A stretch of 64,000 nt of DNA from Euzebya sp051004735 (GTDB lineage: Bacteria > Actinomycetota > Nitriliruptoria > Euzebyales > Euzebyaceae): positions 1 to 64,000 of the forward strand of contig JBPCKA010000098.1 in NCBI GenBank assembly GCA_051004735.1. Direction: 5' to 3'. Below are positions 35,119 through 44,255 of the stretch, piece by piece. Each line of letters opens with the position of its first letter. The stretch's first letter is position 1. The notes beneath the pieces were generated by a model. The model saw only the letters and a list, made by a program, of their open reading frames with translations, searched no databases and was not told the DNA's origin. The position numbers and the translations under genes were made by a program.

Positions 35119-35475
35119 TCAGGCCGAGTCATCCTCGGTACTGCGCCGCCGACCTTCCATGTAGCGATTCAGGCCACCTCGGACCTGGCCGCCAAGGTCC
35201 ATGGCGTTGTCCCGACCAAGATGCTTCAACTGGTTCAGGACCACGATCGCGCTGACCAACATGACCACGAAACCGGCGAATCCCCAGATGATGTGGGACA
35301 CGATGCCCAGCAGCATCACCACGCCAACGATGAAACCCAGGATTCCGTACCGCAACTTCGTCCGACCGTGTGCCTTGGGCAGCGTGGCCACAGCGCGCGC
35401 GAATTTCGGATCCTCGATGGCGAGTTGGGACTCGATCTCGGAGAGGATCTGCCGTTCGCGGTCAGACAGGGACAT
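35119..35475 (-). CDS. DUF3040 membrane protein
   Basis: 118 residues. The N-terminus MSLSDRERQILSEIESQLAI is the DUF3040 signature, found in nearly all actinobacteria. Two adjacent transmembrane helices occur at about 42-82, followed by a basic/acidic cytoplasmic tail. Function unknown in the family; mycobacterial members lie near division and cell-wall genes. The gene is convergent with tgpA, with 7 bp between stops. Confidence 0.92.
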   Translation of the reverse strand: MSLSDRERQILSEIESQLAIEDPKFARAVATLPKAHGRTKLRYGILGFIVGVVMLLGIVSHIIWGFAGFVVMLVSAIVVLNQLKHLGRDNAMDLGGQVRGGLNRYMEGRRRSTEDDSA

Positions 35476-35610
35476 TGGCCTTCGCAGTCGGGTGGTTCTA
35501 GTCGGATTCTACGTCAGCTCAGAACCTCTGGCGGTTCCATGTGGGTTGATTGTGACCCAAGACATTCCCGTTCGCATCAACTCTTATCCGCCACACCCCT
35601 GAGCTCGGGC

Positions 35611-36405
35611 TCAGTGACCCGTGAAGTTGGCAGGCCTGCCCTGCATTGCGGCCGTCGCGGCTTCAACGAAATCGGCCGAGGCCAGGCAGTGCTGTTGATG
35701 GGTCCGTTCGGCCATCAACATCTCCTCACGGCCGGTGGTGAAGGACTGCCGCAGCAGTGCAGGTACGGCTCCCGTGGCCACGGTCGGCCCGGAGGCCAAC
35801 CTGGTGGCATAGGTCCGTGCGGCGTCGTCGAAGCAGTCCTTGTCGATAACCGCATCGACCAGTCCCCAGGCAAGCGCTGTTTGGGCGTCGACCTTGCGTG
35901 CGTTGATCGCCATGTCCGTGGCCCGGCTCAGGCCGATCAGTCGAGGCAGCCGTGTCAGTCCGCCCAGATCAGGAATCAAGGCCCAGTTCGATTCCAACAG
36001 CGCCAGTTCGGCGTCGGGGGCGGCAAGTCGCAGGTGCGCGGCCAGGGCCAGCTGACAACCACCGCCAAAGGCCACGCCCTGCACGGCGGCCACAACGGGC
36101 ACCGGTAGGTCCTCAATACCGGTGAACGCCTGTTGCAGGTAGGCGATCCAGTCGTCCCCCGGGGCACCGTCGCCCAATTGCTCGCTGAACAGGCTGACGT
36201 CCAGCCCAGAGGAGAAACTGCGCCCCTCAGCCCGCAGCAGCACGGCGCGAACCCGCCCCTCACCGATCGCTGCCCGGGCCAGGTTGGCAGCCTGATGCAA
36301 GCCCTGGAACAGCGCGTGGTCCATCGCGTTCAGCTTGTCGGGACGGTTCAAGGTCGCCACCCCGACCCCGGAATCCTCGACAGTGAACACAACGCGGTCG
36401 CTCAT
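35611..36405 (-). CDS. Enoyl-CoA hydratase/isomerase (crotonase) family protein
   Basis: 264 residues from the ATG at 36405; a longer frame upstream adds unlikely residues. Crotonase-fold motifs: LNRPDKLNAMD at the N-terminus, oxyanion-hole segment FSSGLDVSLFS, second oxyanion loop VAFGGGCQLALAAHLRLA, and IPDLGGLTRLPRLIGLSRA. The enzyme should act on an acyl-CoA, for example hydrating or isomerising a double bond. SGLD resembles members related to enoyl-CoA hydratase and dienoyl-CoA isomerase. It may link to the acyl-CoA synthetase in the liv operon through lipid or aromatic catabolism, but the genes are 23 kb apart. Confidence 0.88.
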   Translation of the reverse strand: MSDRVVFTVEDSGVGVATLNRPDKLNAMDHALFQGLHQAANLARAAIGEGRVRAVLLRAEGRSFSSGLDVSLFSEQLGDGAPGDDWIAYLQQAFTGIEDLPVPVVAAVQGVAFGGGCQLALAAHLRLAAPDAELALLESNWALIPDLGGLTRLPRLIGLSRATDMAINARKVDAQTALAWGLVDAVIDKDCFDDAARTYATRLASGPTVATGAVPALLRQSFTTGREEMLMAERTHQQHCLASADFVEAATAAMQGRPANFTGH

Positions 36406-36450
36406 GGCAGCACTCCAGGTTCGGCTATCCCCCAACCCTGCCATGCCCCT

Positions 36451-36512
36451 CGGATTCAGGCCCGTTCGGATTCAGGCCCGTTCGGATTCAGTCCCGTCGG
36501 ATTCAGGCCCCT
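36451..36512. repeat. Four short tandem repeats across the dinB stop codon
   Basis: CGGATTCAGGCCCGTT-type units of 15-16 bp occur four times. The array spans the dinB stop codon at 36472-36474, so the last residues of DinB (ESDGTESERA) come from the repeat. Unit-length change would alter the protein end and the downstream gap. Confidence 0.8.
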
Positions 36513-37740
36513 CCCGAGCCGCGTGAGCCCGCCGCCATTCCTCGTCGTCCTCCAACAACGAACCGCGGGTGACCATGCCCTCGCCAAAGCGGTCACGTGC
36601 CGAGTCGGCTGCCCGTTCAAGTTGCTGCCAGCGGTCATCGGCGGTCAGGCTCAGCTGCCTGGCGGCGTTCCCAGGCGTCAGATTGCTGACGCCGACACCG
36701 ATCAGTCTGATCCTGACACGCTGCAACCGCAGATCATCTAGCAACCCGCTGACCCGACGAAACAGCTGTGTTGCATCGTCAATGGGATAGGGCAGCGTCT
36801 TGCTGCGGGTGACGGTCTGGAAGTTGGCGTAGCGCAGTTTGAGGGTCACGGTCCTGCCGGCACTGTCATGCTTTCGCAGCCGTCGGGCAACTCGCTCGGC
36901 CAGTCGTAGCAGTTCGCGCTTCAGTACCTCGGGATCATCGATATCGGCGTCGAAGGTCTGTTCGGCGCTCATGCCCTTGGTTGGCTGATGAACCACCACG
37001 CCCCGCCGGTCCTCACCGTGGGCCAGTGCCGCCAGATGGGGTGCCGCCGCCTCGCCCACCAACCGACGCAGGGTGTCAAAGGGGACTGCCTGGACGTCAC
37101 CAACGGTCCGGATCCCGAAGCGGTCCAGCCGTTCGGCGGTCTTTGCCCCCACACCCCACAGGTCACGAACCGACAGTGGGGCCAGATAGCCAGCGACCTC
37201 GTGGACCCGCAGGTGCAGCAAGCCGTCGGGCTTAGCCTTGCCGGAACAGAGCTTGGCCAGGAACTTGTTGGGCGCCACCCCGACGCTGGCCGGAAGCTGC
37301 AGTTCACGTTGGATCCTGGCCCGGATGGCGGCACCGATGACTTCCGGTGCCCCGAACAGGCGAACGCTGCCGCGGACGTCCAGGAACGCCTCGTCCAGGG
37401 ACAGCGGTTCGACCAGTGGGGTCACCGACTCAAAGATCCGACGGATCTCAACAGAGATCTGTGAGTACAACTCGAAGTTCGGGCCGACCACCACGGCGGC
37501 CGGGCACAGTCGCAGTGCCCGGGCCATCGGCATGGCCGAATGGATTCCGAACGCACGAGCCTCATAGGAGGCGCTGGCCACGACTCCCCGCCCACCGGTT
37601 CCGCCAACCAGCACCGGTCGACCGCGCAGTTCAGGACGCTCGCGGACCTCGACAGACGCATAGAAGGCGTCCATGTCGACATGCAGGATCGGTTCAGCCG
37701 GCTCGTCGGGCCGTCTGATCTCACCCTCATCGTTGTCCAT
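36472..37740 (-). CDS. dinB: DNA polymerase IV (Y-family translesion polymerase)
   Basis: 422 residues from the ATG at 37740; the open frame upstream to 38034 is discounted, being out of keeping with the family. Catalytic motifs: HVDMDAFYASVEVRERPEL (metal-binding Asp and steric-gate Tyr region), ASYEARAFGIHSAMPMARAL, and LSLDEAFLDV (Asp-Glu pair). A helix-hairpin-helix region (LWGVGAKTAERLDRFGI) and the little-finger domain follow. It copies damaged templates with low fidelity. No SOS box is visible upstream. A terminal acidic tail derives from short repeats. Confidence 0.94.
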   Translation of the reverse strand: MDNDEGEIRRPDEPAEPILHVDMDAFYASVEVRERPELRGRPVLVGGTGGRGVVASASYEARAFGIHSAMPMARALRLCPAAVVVGPNFELYSQISVEIRRIFESVTPLVEPLSLDEAFLDVRGSVRLFGAPEVIGAAIRARIQRELQLPASVGVAPNKFLAKLCSGKAKPDGLLHLRVHEVAGYLAPLSVRDLWGVGAKTAERLDRFGIRTVGDVQAVPFDTLRRLVGEAAAPHLAALAHGEDRRGVVVHQPTKGMSAEQTFDADIDDPEVLKRELLRLAERVARRLRKHDSAGRTVTLKLRYANFQTVTRSKTLPYPIDDATQLFRRVSGLLDDLRLQRVRIRLIGVGVSNLTPGNAARQLSLTADDRWQQLERAADSARDRFGEGMVTRGSLLEDDEEWRRAHAAREGPESDGTESERA

Positions 37741-37955
37741 GTGTGCTCCATCTTCGGACGTCGGCCTGCAACTTGCGCTACAGGAGGGACCAGAACCCGC
37801 CGAAATCACTTTGTGTGATGCACCTAGACTCTCTGTTGAGGTATCGATGATGAGCCACGGCACCTCCCGACGCTCGACGGCTGGCGCGGACCGCGGGACT
37901 GAAAGACCTGCGCCTGCCACAACTCGAGGAGGTCGACCGAACGTCGGGCACAACT

Positions 37956-38984
37956 GTGGGGTCTGTCGCTGAACGGGAGGTGACCCTCCGCCGACTGACG
38001 GCCCTGCTGGTCGAGGAACGGGTGCTGACGGCATCGCTGGTCAACCGTGTCGATGAGCTGAACCTGCTGTTGCAGGCCACCCAAGCCATGAACTCGGCAC
38101 TGGATCTGCGTGCGGTCCTGTCCCAGATCGCAGATTCGGCCTACAACCTCCTGTCGGCCGGAGCCAACGACCAGGAGTCGGCCCACTGGTTCAAACGCAA
38201 TGTCGGCCAGACCCTGGTGGCGCCCATGGAGGTTCGCGGCACCCTGGTGGGTGTGATCAGCGTCACCAGCGGCGACAGCCGTGAGCCCTTCACGGAGTTC
38301 GACCTTCGGGGGGTCAGTGTCTTCGCCGAAGCTGCAGCCGCATCGATCAGCAACGCGCGGGCCTACGAACAGCAGTTGGGCAAGTTCGCGACGCTGCTGG
38401 CCCCCGAGCAGGTGACGCGGTTCGCCGAGATCGCGCGTGGTCAGGGCTGGCGGCTGGACCGGCTGATTGAGAATCTGCTGGAGAGCTCCCGCTCGATGCA
38501 GGGAGCGTTGAGTATCTCGACGGCCGCGACCGACGTCGGCAAGACCATCCGGGGTGCGGCGGTGGGACTGCAGCGGGCCCTGTCCAGCCATCACATCCCT
38601 GTCGAGACGCCCGAACAAGTGCTGCGGTGGATCGATGTCGACGCCGTCCTGCGAATCCTGGACAACCTGCTGTCCAACGCCGCGAAGTACAGCCCGGAGG
38701 GCACGGACATCCTGGTCAAACTGAGCCAGACCCCCGCCGCCATCCGGTTGTCGGTGATCGACCACGGGCCGGGTGTTGACCACGACGACCTGAACGGACT
38801 GTTCGACAAGTTCACTCGGGGTCCTGATCCCGTCGAACGTGGAGGGCTGGGGTTGGGGTTGTATGTCGTCAAGGCACTGGCCGAAGCCCACGGCGGACGG
38901 GTCGAGGTCGACCAGACTCCCGGTGGAGGAGCGACTTTCCATGTGTGGCTGGCTGCCAAGCAGGTAGATGCCCTGGCGAACTGA
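37956..38984 (+). CDS. Sensor histidine kinase lacking the H-box (GAF-like + HATPase)
   Basis: 342 residues from a GTG at 37956; a second GTG at 37980 with GGGAG just before it is equally plausible. Residues about 15-45 form a coiled coil, and about 55-135 a short GAF-like domain that seems internally trimmed. The dimerisation region then reads FATLLAPEQVTRF (from about 144) followed by RLDRLIENLLESSR. The phosphoacceptor segment that normally sits between them (SHELRTPL) is absent. The ATPase domain is complete: ILDNLLSNAAKYSP (N box), DHGPGV (G1), FDKFTRG (F), GLGLGLYV (G2). The protein could bind ATP but not autophosphorylate on the usual His. Ends four bases before the dnaE2 stop. Confidence 0.85.
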   Translation: MGSVAEREVTLRRLTALLVEERVLTASLVNRVDELNLLLQATQAMNSALDLRAVLSQIADSAYNLLSAGANDQESAHWFKRNVGQTLVAPMEVRGTLVGVISVTSGDSREPFTEFDLRGVSVFAEAAAASISNARAYEQQLGKFATLLAPEQVTRFAEIARGQGWRLDRLIENLLESSRSMQGALSISTAATDVGKTIRGAAVGLQRALSSHHIPVETPEQVLRWIDVDAVLRILDNLLSNAAKYSPEGTDILVKLSQTPAAIRLSVIDHGPGVDHDDLNGLFDKFTRGPDPVERGGLGLGLYVVKALAEAHGGRVEVDQTPGGGATFHVWLAAKQVDALAN

Positions 38985-38988
38985 AGCG

Positions 38989-41900
38989 TCATCGTCCTGC
39001 GGATCCCGGGGAGGAATGCCACAGACCGGACCGTCCTGGCGTACCCCGGATCCCCTCGGACGGTGCGCCGTCGTGGTCACGCAGCGGCTGTCCTCCGCTG
39101 GAGGGTGGCCTGATCGCGTGATCGGTGGGTCGGCCCCTCTCGGCCAGTGCCTGATCCAGCCATCCCTGTTGCCAGGCGGTCATCAGCCGTCGCAGATCCC
39201 ACGCACGGGATGCGGTCAGTGACACCCCCCGTCGACCGCTGCGGTGGACCCGCCCTTCAACGACCAGCAGCCAGGTGTGGAACACCGTCCAGGCACAGCG
39301 GTCGTGGACGGATTCGAAGAACGTCGCATCACCGATTCCGGTCGAGTCGTCCAGGGATAGAAAGATCACCCGTTGGCCGGACTTCACCGGGGGTGTCTGG
39401 GTGGCGACCTTGACACCTGCGATCAGGATCTGCTGGTTCTCATGACAGTCCAACAGGTCCACTGCCCTGGTCACGCCCAGGGTGTCCAACAGGGTGTCGT
39501 AGAAAGACACGACATGGCGGCTGGCATCCAGCCCCACGACCTCGAGCTCCGCCTTGACCCGGTCGCTGGGGCGGTACTCCGGCAGCCCGGCTGATCCCTC
39601 GGGCTCAAGCAGGCCCAGTTGCTGAGGTTGATCGGGTCGGCTCACCTTGTGTCTGGTCAACCCACTCCACCGCTCGCTGATCTCAAGCAGCAGATCCCGT
39701 CGGGTCTTGTCAGGTCCGTCTGGACCCGCCGGTGTCCCCACGCCGCCGATGAGGTCCAGCGCCCCGGCATGGGTCAGTGATTCCGCCACCGGTTGTGACA
39801 GCCTGGCCCGCAGCCGCAGGTCGGCCACCGAGACGAAGGGTCGCCCGATCAGTACCGACTGGATCATCTCCTGATCGATGCGTTCGACATCCTGCAGGCC
39901 CAGACGGATCGCGTAGCGCCATCCTGGATCAGCGGCACCCTTGTCAAACCCCGCGGGGGGTAGGAGTCGACCGTCCTGTCCCACCCGCCATCCGCGCGGG
40001 TTCCACGATCCATCGTCCACCCCGAGCAGGTGGTAGGCCTCGTCCTGCCGGATGATCTCCACGGTGTAGTCGCTGGCCGAGGCGTTGATGTCCAAGGGCA
40101 GGACCGCCACACCAAACTGCCTGGCGTCATCAAGGATCAGGCGTCGCGGATACATGCCAGGGTCATGGGTCAACACCCCCGCCATGAACTCGGGCAGAAA
40201 GTGGGACTTCAGCCAGGCCGAGCGATAGGTCGGCACACTGAACGCTGCGGCATGAGCCTTGCAGAACCCGAAGGAGGCGAACTGCGACAGGGCAGTCCAT
40301 AGCCACTCAGCCACAGCGGGGGGCACCCCTCGCTGCGCCGCGCCGTCCAGGATCCACCGCTGTATCACCGGCAGCTGGGTGGGATCACCCAACCGTCGAC
40401 GGACCAGGTCCGCCTCGGCCAGATCACACCCGGTGACTGCGGCCACGCAGCGCATCACCTGCTCGTGGTAGACGATGACCCCATAGGTTTCCCCCAGTGC
40501 CTCTTGCAGGATCGGGTGGGGTACCCCCGTGCCCTCCTTCCCGTGGCGGCGACGCAGGAACGGCTTGATCATGTCGCCCTTGACCGGCCCGGGCCGAAAC
40601 AGCGAGATGTCCACGACCAGGTCGCTGTGGTGCTCGGGCTGGAACTTGCCGATCAGTTCACGCTGTCCGGGCGACTCGATCTGGAACATCCCCAACGTCC
40701 GGGTCGAACGGATCAGTTCGAAGGTGTCGGCATCGGCCCAGCAGACATTGTCAAAGACCACATCGGTGCCACGGGTGCGGCGAACCTGTTCGGTGCAGTG
40801 GGCCATGCTGGACAGCATCCGCACCCCCAGGACGTCCAGTTTGCACAGGCCCAGTGCCTCGATGTCGTCCTTGTCATACTGCGCCATCGCAAAGCCGGCC
40901 TCCTCAGGTCCCGGTCCGCGGGGAGCAGAGCGCTCCATCGGCACGATGTCGCGCAGGGTCGAGTCGGCCAGCAGGATCCCGCAGGGATGCAGGGCGATGT
41001 GTCGAGGGAACCCGTCCATCCGTTCAACGACATCAAACAGCAGGCGGTGGATATTTCGTGGCCCGCCGCGACGCTGACCGCCGTCCAGGTTCAGCCCCTG
41101 CAGTTCGGGCAGATGTGCCATTGCCGGGCGGACATCGCCCGCGCGGACGTGGGGGAAGGACTTGGCGATGTAGTCAATCTCGCCGGCGGGCATCCCCATG
41201 GCCTTGCCGACCTCACGGATGGCCATCCGAGCCTTGAACGTCTCGATCATCGCCACGCAGGCGACCCGTTCCTCACCGTAGGTTTCGAGCAGGTCGCGGT
41301 AGATGTCCACCCGACGAGCCGATTCCACATCGATGTCAATGTCAGGTAGTTCGTCCCGGTAGGGATTCATGAACCGCTCAAATGCCAGGTCGTGGGCGAT
41401 GGGATCGACATCGGAGATCCGCAGGGCATAGGTAATCAGTGACCCGGCGGCAGAGCCCCGGCAGGCTGCCATGATCCCCTTGTCACGGATCCGGACCATG
41501 ATCTGGGCAACCGTCAGGAAGTAGGGCGCCAGACCCAACCGGCGAACCATCGCAATCTCTCGGTCCAGCAAATCGGTGTGGACGGAGGTGACCTCCGCGA
41601 ACCGCTCGTGCAATCCATGCTGACAGCGACGGCGCAACTCGGCCAGTGCCCATCCCGGGTCTGACTGCTCCTGTTCGATGCCGTGCGGCGAGACGAAATC
41701 CGGTACCCGCAGGCGACCCAGACCGATGTCGACCTGACACTGTTCGGCCACCCACATGGTGGCCGTCATCGCATCGAGACGTTCACGAAACACCTGGGCC
41801 ATCTCTGCGGGTGACTTGAAATAGCCCTCGGCATTGCGGCGGGAGGAATGGTGCTGGGCCAACGGCACCTGCTGACGTACCGCATCCATCACATCGGCGA

Positions 41901-42630
41901 TCCGGGCATCCTCACGGGCCAGATACCGGGCTGCCTGATGGGCAACGGCACGCAGGCCCAGATCATCGGCCAGCGCGAAGGTCCGCCGGGCCTGTTCATC
42001 GTCTCCCGGTGCCCGGTGGTGGGTGACCCCGATCAGCAGTCGCTGGGGACCGATCAGGTGAAGCCACCGCCTGGTCTCGTGGCGGGCGGCGTCGAGTTGG
42101 CCGGTACTCAGCAGTCTGCCCACCGGTGACTGGCGCCCCAGCAGCACGAACACGCCCGGGTCCGCTCCGCCCAGGCGGTGCACGACATGGTCCCAGCCCA
42201 GGTGTGGGTCTGACCGTGGGGACTCCAACTGATGGTCGGTGATGGTGCGATTGAGGGTGGCGAACCCACGATCGTCGGCGGCGATCAGGGTCACCTGGGC
42301 CGCATCATCGCCCAGCCATGCCTGCCCACTGCCGGGTCCCTTGTGCGAGCCGACCCCGGCGGTTCTCGTGACCTGCCATCCCGGTCTGATCGCGCCACGA
42401 CGATCCCCGGTGACAGGTTCGGGGCGCAACGACAAGGTGGTGCCGTAGATGGGTCTGACACCGGCGTCGCGGCAGGCCTGGGCGAAGCGGACCCCGCCGT
42501 ACAGCCCTGCACGGTCTGCGATTCCGACTGCCTTCATCCCCATCCGTGCGGCCGCCTGCGCCAACTCCCGTGGCCGGATTACCCCGTCCCGCAGGGAGTA
42601 GCAGGTTCTGGTGGCCAGATGGGTAAGCAT
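38989..42630 (-). CDS. dnaE2: DnaE2-type error-prone DNA polymerase III alpha subunit
   Basis: 1213 residues from the ATG at 42630. Order: PHP domain (1-about 250), polymerase palm/fingers (PDIDIDVESARR with catalytic Asp; VVDISLFRPGPVKGD), helix-hairpin-helix, and C-terminal OB-fold (GDATFFESVHD). The size and short C-terminus fit DnaE2/ImuC, the damage-inducible C-family polymerase. At the PHP start the metal-binding HSH triplet found in active PHP domains is replaced (HLATRTCYSL: Arg8 and Cys10), so the PHP site looks inactive. A SOS box lies 24 bp upstream. The usual imuA'/imuB partners are not adjacent. DinB is 1.2 kb further along on the same strand. Confidence 0.9.
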   Translation of the reverse strand: MLTHLATRTCYSLRDGVIRPRELAQAAARMGMKAVGIADRAGLYGGVRFAQACRDAGVRPIYGTTLSLRPEPVTGDRRGAIRPGWQVTRTAGVGSHKGPGSGQAWLGDDAAQVTLIAADDRGFATLNRTITDHQLESPRSDPHLGWDHVVHRLGGADPGVFVLLGRQSPVGRLLSTGQLDAARHETRRWLHLIGPQRLLIGVTHHRAPGDDEQARRTFALADDLGLRAVAHQAARYLAREDARIADVMDAVRQQVPLAQHHSSRRNAEGYFKSPAEMAQVFRERLDAMTATMWVAEQCQVDIGLGRLRVPDFVSPHGIEQEQSDPGWALAELRRRCQHGLHERFAEVTSVHTDLLDREIAMVRRLGLAPYFLTVAQIMVRIRDKGIMAACRGSAAGSLITYALRISDVDPIAHDLAFERFMNPYRDELPDIDIDVESARRVDIYRDLLETYGEERVACVAMIETFKARMAIREVGKAMGMPAGEIDYIAKSFPHVRAGDVRPAMAHLPELQGLNLDGGQRRGGPRNIHRLLFDVVERMDGFPRHIALHPCGILLADSTLRDIVPMERSAPRGPGPEEAGFAMAQYDKDDIEALGLCKLDVLGVRMLSSMAHCTEQVRRTRGTDVVFDNVCWADADTFELIRSTRTLGMFQIESPGQRELIGKFQPEHHSDLVVDISLFRPGPVKGDMIKPFLRRRHGKEGTGVPHPILQEALGETYGVIVYHEQVMRCVAAVTGCDLAEADLVRRRLGDPTQLPVIQRWILDGAAQRGVPPAVAEWLWTALSQFASFGFCKAHAAAFSVPTYRSAWLKSHFLPEFMAGVLTHDPGMYPRRLILDDARQFGVAVLPLDINASASDYTVEIIRQDEAYHLLGVDDGSWNPRGWRVGQDGRLLPPAGFDKGAADPGWRYAIRLGLQDVERIDQEMIQSVLIGRPFVSVADLRLRARLSQPVAESLTHAGALDLIGGVGTPAGPDGPDKTRRDLLLEISERWSGLTRHKVSRPDQPQQLGLLEPEGSAGLPEYRPSDRVKAELEVVGLDASRHVVSFYDTLLDTLGVTRAVDLLDCHENQQILIAGVKVATQTPPVKSGQRVIFLSLDDSTGIGDATFFESVHDRCAWTVFHTWLLVVEGRVHRSGRRGVSLTASRAWDLRRLMTAWQQGWLDQALAERGRPTDHAIRPPSSGGQPLRDHDGAPSEGIRGTPGRSGLWHSSPGSAGR

Positions 42631-42653
42631 TAGGGGAATCCTCAACAGTGAGA

Positions 42654-42669
42654 TCGAACAAATGTTCGA
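42654..42669. promoter_or_regulatory. LexA-binding SOS box upstream of dnaE2
   Basis: TCGAACAAATGTTCGA is a perfect dyad matching the actinobacterial/Bacillus SOS consensus (CGAAC-N4-GTTCG). It lies 24 bp before the dnaE2 start codon, so LexA should repress the polymerase until DNA damage. The divergent gene at 42779 is 110 bp away and may also be affected. Confidence 0.88.
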
Positions 42670-42778
42670 GCAACCCTACGTGTGAGGTACGACAACCGCC
42701 AACGTCAACTGCAATGAGGGAGTCATCCGTGGTGAGGATGGGGATGACACTAGAACCGCGAAACGAGAGGCAGACGTG

Positions 42779-43282
42779 ATGACATCATTTGCACGACGAC
42801 TGGTGGCCGGTGCGCTGGCCGGGGCGGTCGGCACCGTGGCCATGGACCTGGTCTGGTACAACCGCTACTCCAAGGATGGCGGAACCGACAGCTTCACCGA
42901 GTGGGAGTTCGCCACCTCCACGGAGTCATTCGATGATGCCGGTGCCCCGGGACAGCTGGGCAAGCGACTGGCTGACGCCGCCGGTGTGGAGTTGCCCGAC
43001 TCTGCCGCAGGCACCACCACCAACGTGATGCACTGGCTGACCGGAGTCGGCTATGGCTTGGGGCACGCGCTGACCCAGCATCACCGTGGGGCGATCACCG
43101 GTGGGCTGATGACCGGGGCAGGGGCGTTCACCAACAGCTACCTATCCTTGGGACTGGCCGGGATCTATGACCCCATCTGGACCTACAGCCCCGAGACGCT
43201 GGCGAAGGATATCAGCGCCCACCAGGTGTTCGGCCTGGCCACAGGGCTTGCCTATCGCCTGTTAGGGGGCAGCCGCGACTGA
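42779..43282 (+). CDS. Small membrane protein of unknown function
   Basis: 167 residues from the ATG at 42779 (a GTG directly before it is possible), with GAGAGG upstream. Hydrophobic segments fall near residues 6-26 (VAGALAGAVGTVAMDLVWY), 80-100, 103-125 and 145-162, so it is probably a four-helix membrane protein. The loop after TM1 is acidic and polar. Gly-rich helices resemble DUF1440-like or YagU-like proteins, but I cannot assign the family. It diverges from dnaE2 and precedes the MUG glycosylase gene by 31 bp, which suggests an operon. Confidence 0.7.
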   Translation: MTSFARRLVAGALAGAVGTVAMDLVWYNRYSKDGGTDSFTEWEFATSTESFDDAGAPGQLGKRLADAAGVELPDSAAGTTTNVMHWLTGVGYGLGHALTQHHRGAITGGLMTGAGAFTNSYLSLGLAGIYDPIWTYSPETLAKDISAHQVFGLATGLAYRLLGGSRD

Positions 43283-43313
43283 CCCCCCGAAGGGACTGCA
43301 GCCAATTGACGAC

Positions 43314-43820
43314 GTGTTGGGACCGGGTCTGCGGTTGCTGATTGTGGGGATCAATCCCGGCGGTCTGTCTGCACAGACCAACCGGCACTACGCTGGCCCG
43401 GGCAACCGCTTCTGGCCAGCCCTGAGCGCCAGTGGGCTGATCCCTCATCCCATGGGGCCACAGGATCAGCGGTCGCTTCCGCGATACGGGATCGGGCTGA
43501 CCAATCTGGTGGCCCGGCCCTCGGTCACGGCCGCGGAGTTGCGAGCCGTCGAATTGCGGGCCGGACTTCGCCAATTGGAGGCGAAGGTGGCCGATCTGGA
43601 CCCGGCCATCATCGTCGTGCTGGGGGTGACGGCCTACCGGATTGCCGCGAAGGCCCCTAAGGCCGTCCGCGGCGCACAGGCAGACCGTCCGGGGTGGTGG
43701 CTAGACGACAATCCCAGCGGACTGAACGCCCACGCAACGATTCCGAAACTGGCCATGGCTCTGGCCAGCGCCGGCCGTCGCGAGGGACTGCCGGCGACGC
43801 CTGATCAATCGCCCTCGTAG
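43314..43820 (+). CDS. mug: Mismatch-specific G:T/G:U DNA glycosylase (MUG/TDG family)
   Basis: 168 residues from a GTG at 43314. Motif A LLIVGINPGGLSAQTNRHYA with the catalytic-water Asn in GINPG, then GPGNRFW. The second family motif NPSGLNAHATIPKLA sits near residue 135. The fold is the uracil-DNA-glycosylase superfamily, excising uracil or thymine opposite guanine and related lesions. It is the third DNA-repair-type gene in this 8-kb stretch, after dinB and dnaE2. Its 3' end overlaps the clostripain remnant on the other strand. Confidence 0.9.
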   Translation: MLGPGLRLLIVGINPGGLSAQTNRHYAGPGNRFWPALSASGLIPHPMGPQDQRSLPRYGIGLTNLVARPSVTAAELRAVELRAGLRQLEAKVADLDPAIIVVLGVTAYRIAAKAPKAVRGAQADRPGWWLDDNPSGLNAHATIPKLAMALASAGRREGLPATPDQSPS

Positions 43821-44171
43821 CCGTCGTCGCCAGTTGGACTCGTCATATGAGCCGTAGTCGTATGACCCGTCGGCAATGGGATGCCGGCGGCATCGCCCTG
43901 GGCAATCTCATCCACCGCCAGGACGACATCGCTGACGATGTCCAAGGACTCACAGAACACGGTCGTCCAGGTTCAGCAACGGCTCGTCGGTCTGCTCCGC
44001 CGAGCGGTCAACCATCGCCACCACATTGACGCCGTTCCCCGAGCCGACCGAGGCCATTTCGGCGATATCGGCCAGCATGAACGATTCCAGGTTGGTATCG
44101 GCCAGTGAGTACATCAAGGACGTCCACGACCCAAGAAATACCGCCATGACACATCGTTGTGAAGGAACCAT
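43805..44171 (-). pseudogene. Degraded clostripain-family (C11) peptidase remnant
   Basis: From 44171 the minus strand encodes GSWTSLMYSLADTNLESFML, then ADIAEMASVGSGNGVNVVAM and VDR, the N-terminal pattern of clostripain-like cysteine peptidases (WTxLxY-ADNxLE...DxxEMxxVGS...DR). This frame stops at 43950. Another frame (FCESLDIVSDVVLAVDEIAQ) carries on to a TGA at 43805. The catalytic His/Cys core is missing, so an internal deletion plus frameshift has occurred, and the signal peptide end is also gone. It lies next to an insertion sequence. Confidence 0.65.
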
Positions 44172-44255
44172 TCGGCATACCCGCGGAGTTACCGTTGGAC
44201 CGCGACCAGTCAAGGGTTGAACCATGACCGAACCACGAACCTCAATCGGGCCTAA

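Noticed and set aside
37741..38034. Upstream extension of DinB
   Set aside because: Pol IV proteins start just before the HVDMDAFYASVE motif; the extra frame overlaps the promoter region of the divergent kinase and has no similarity.
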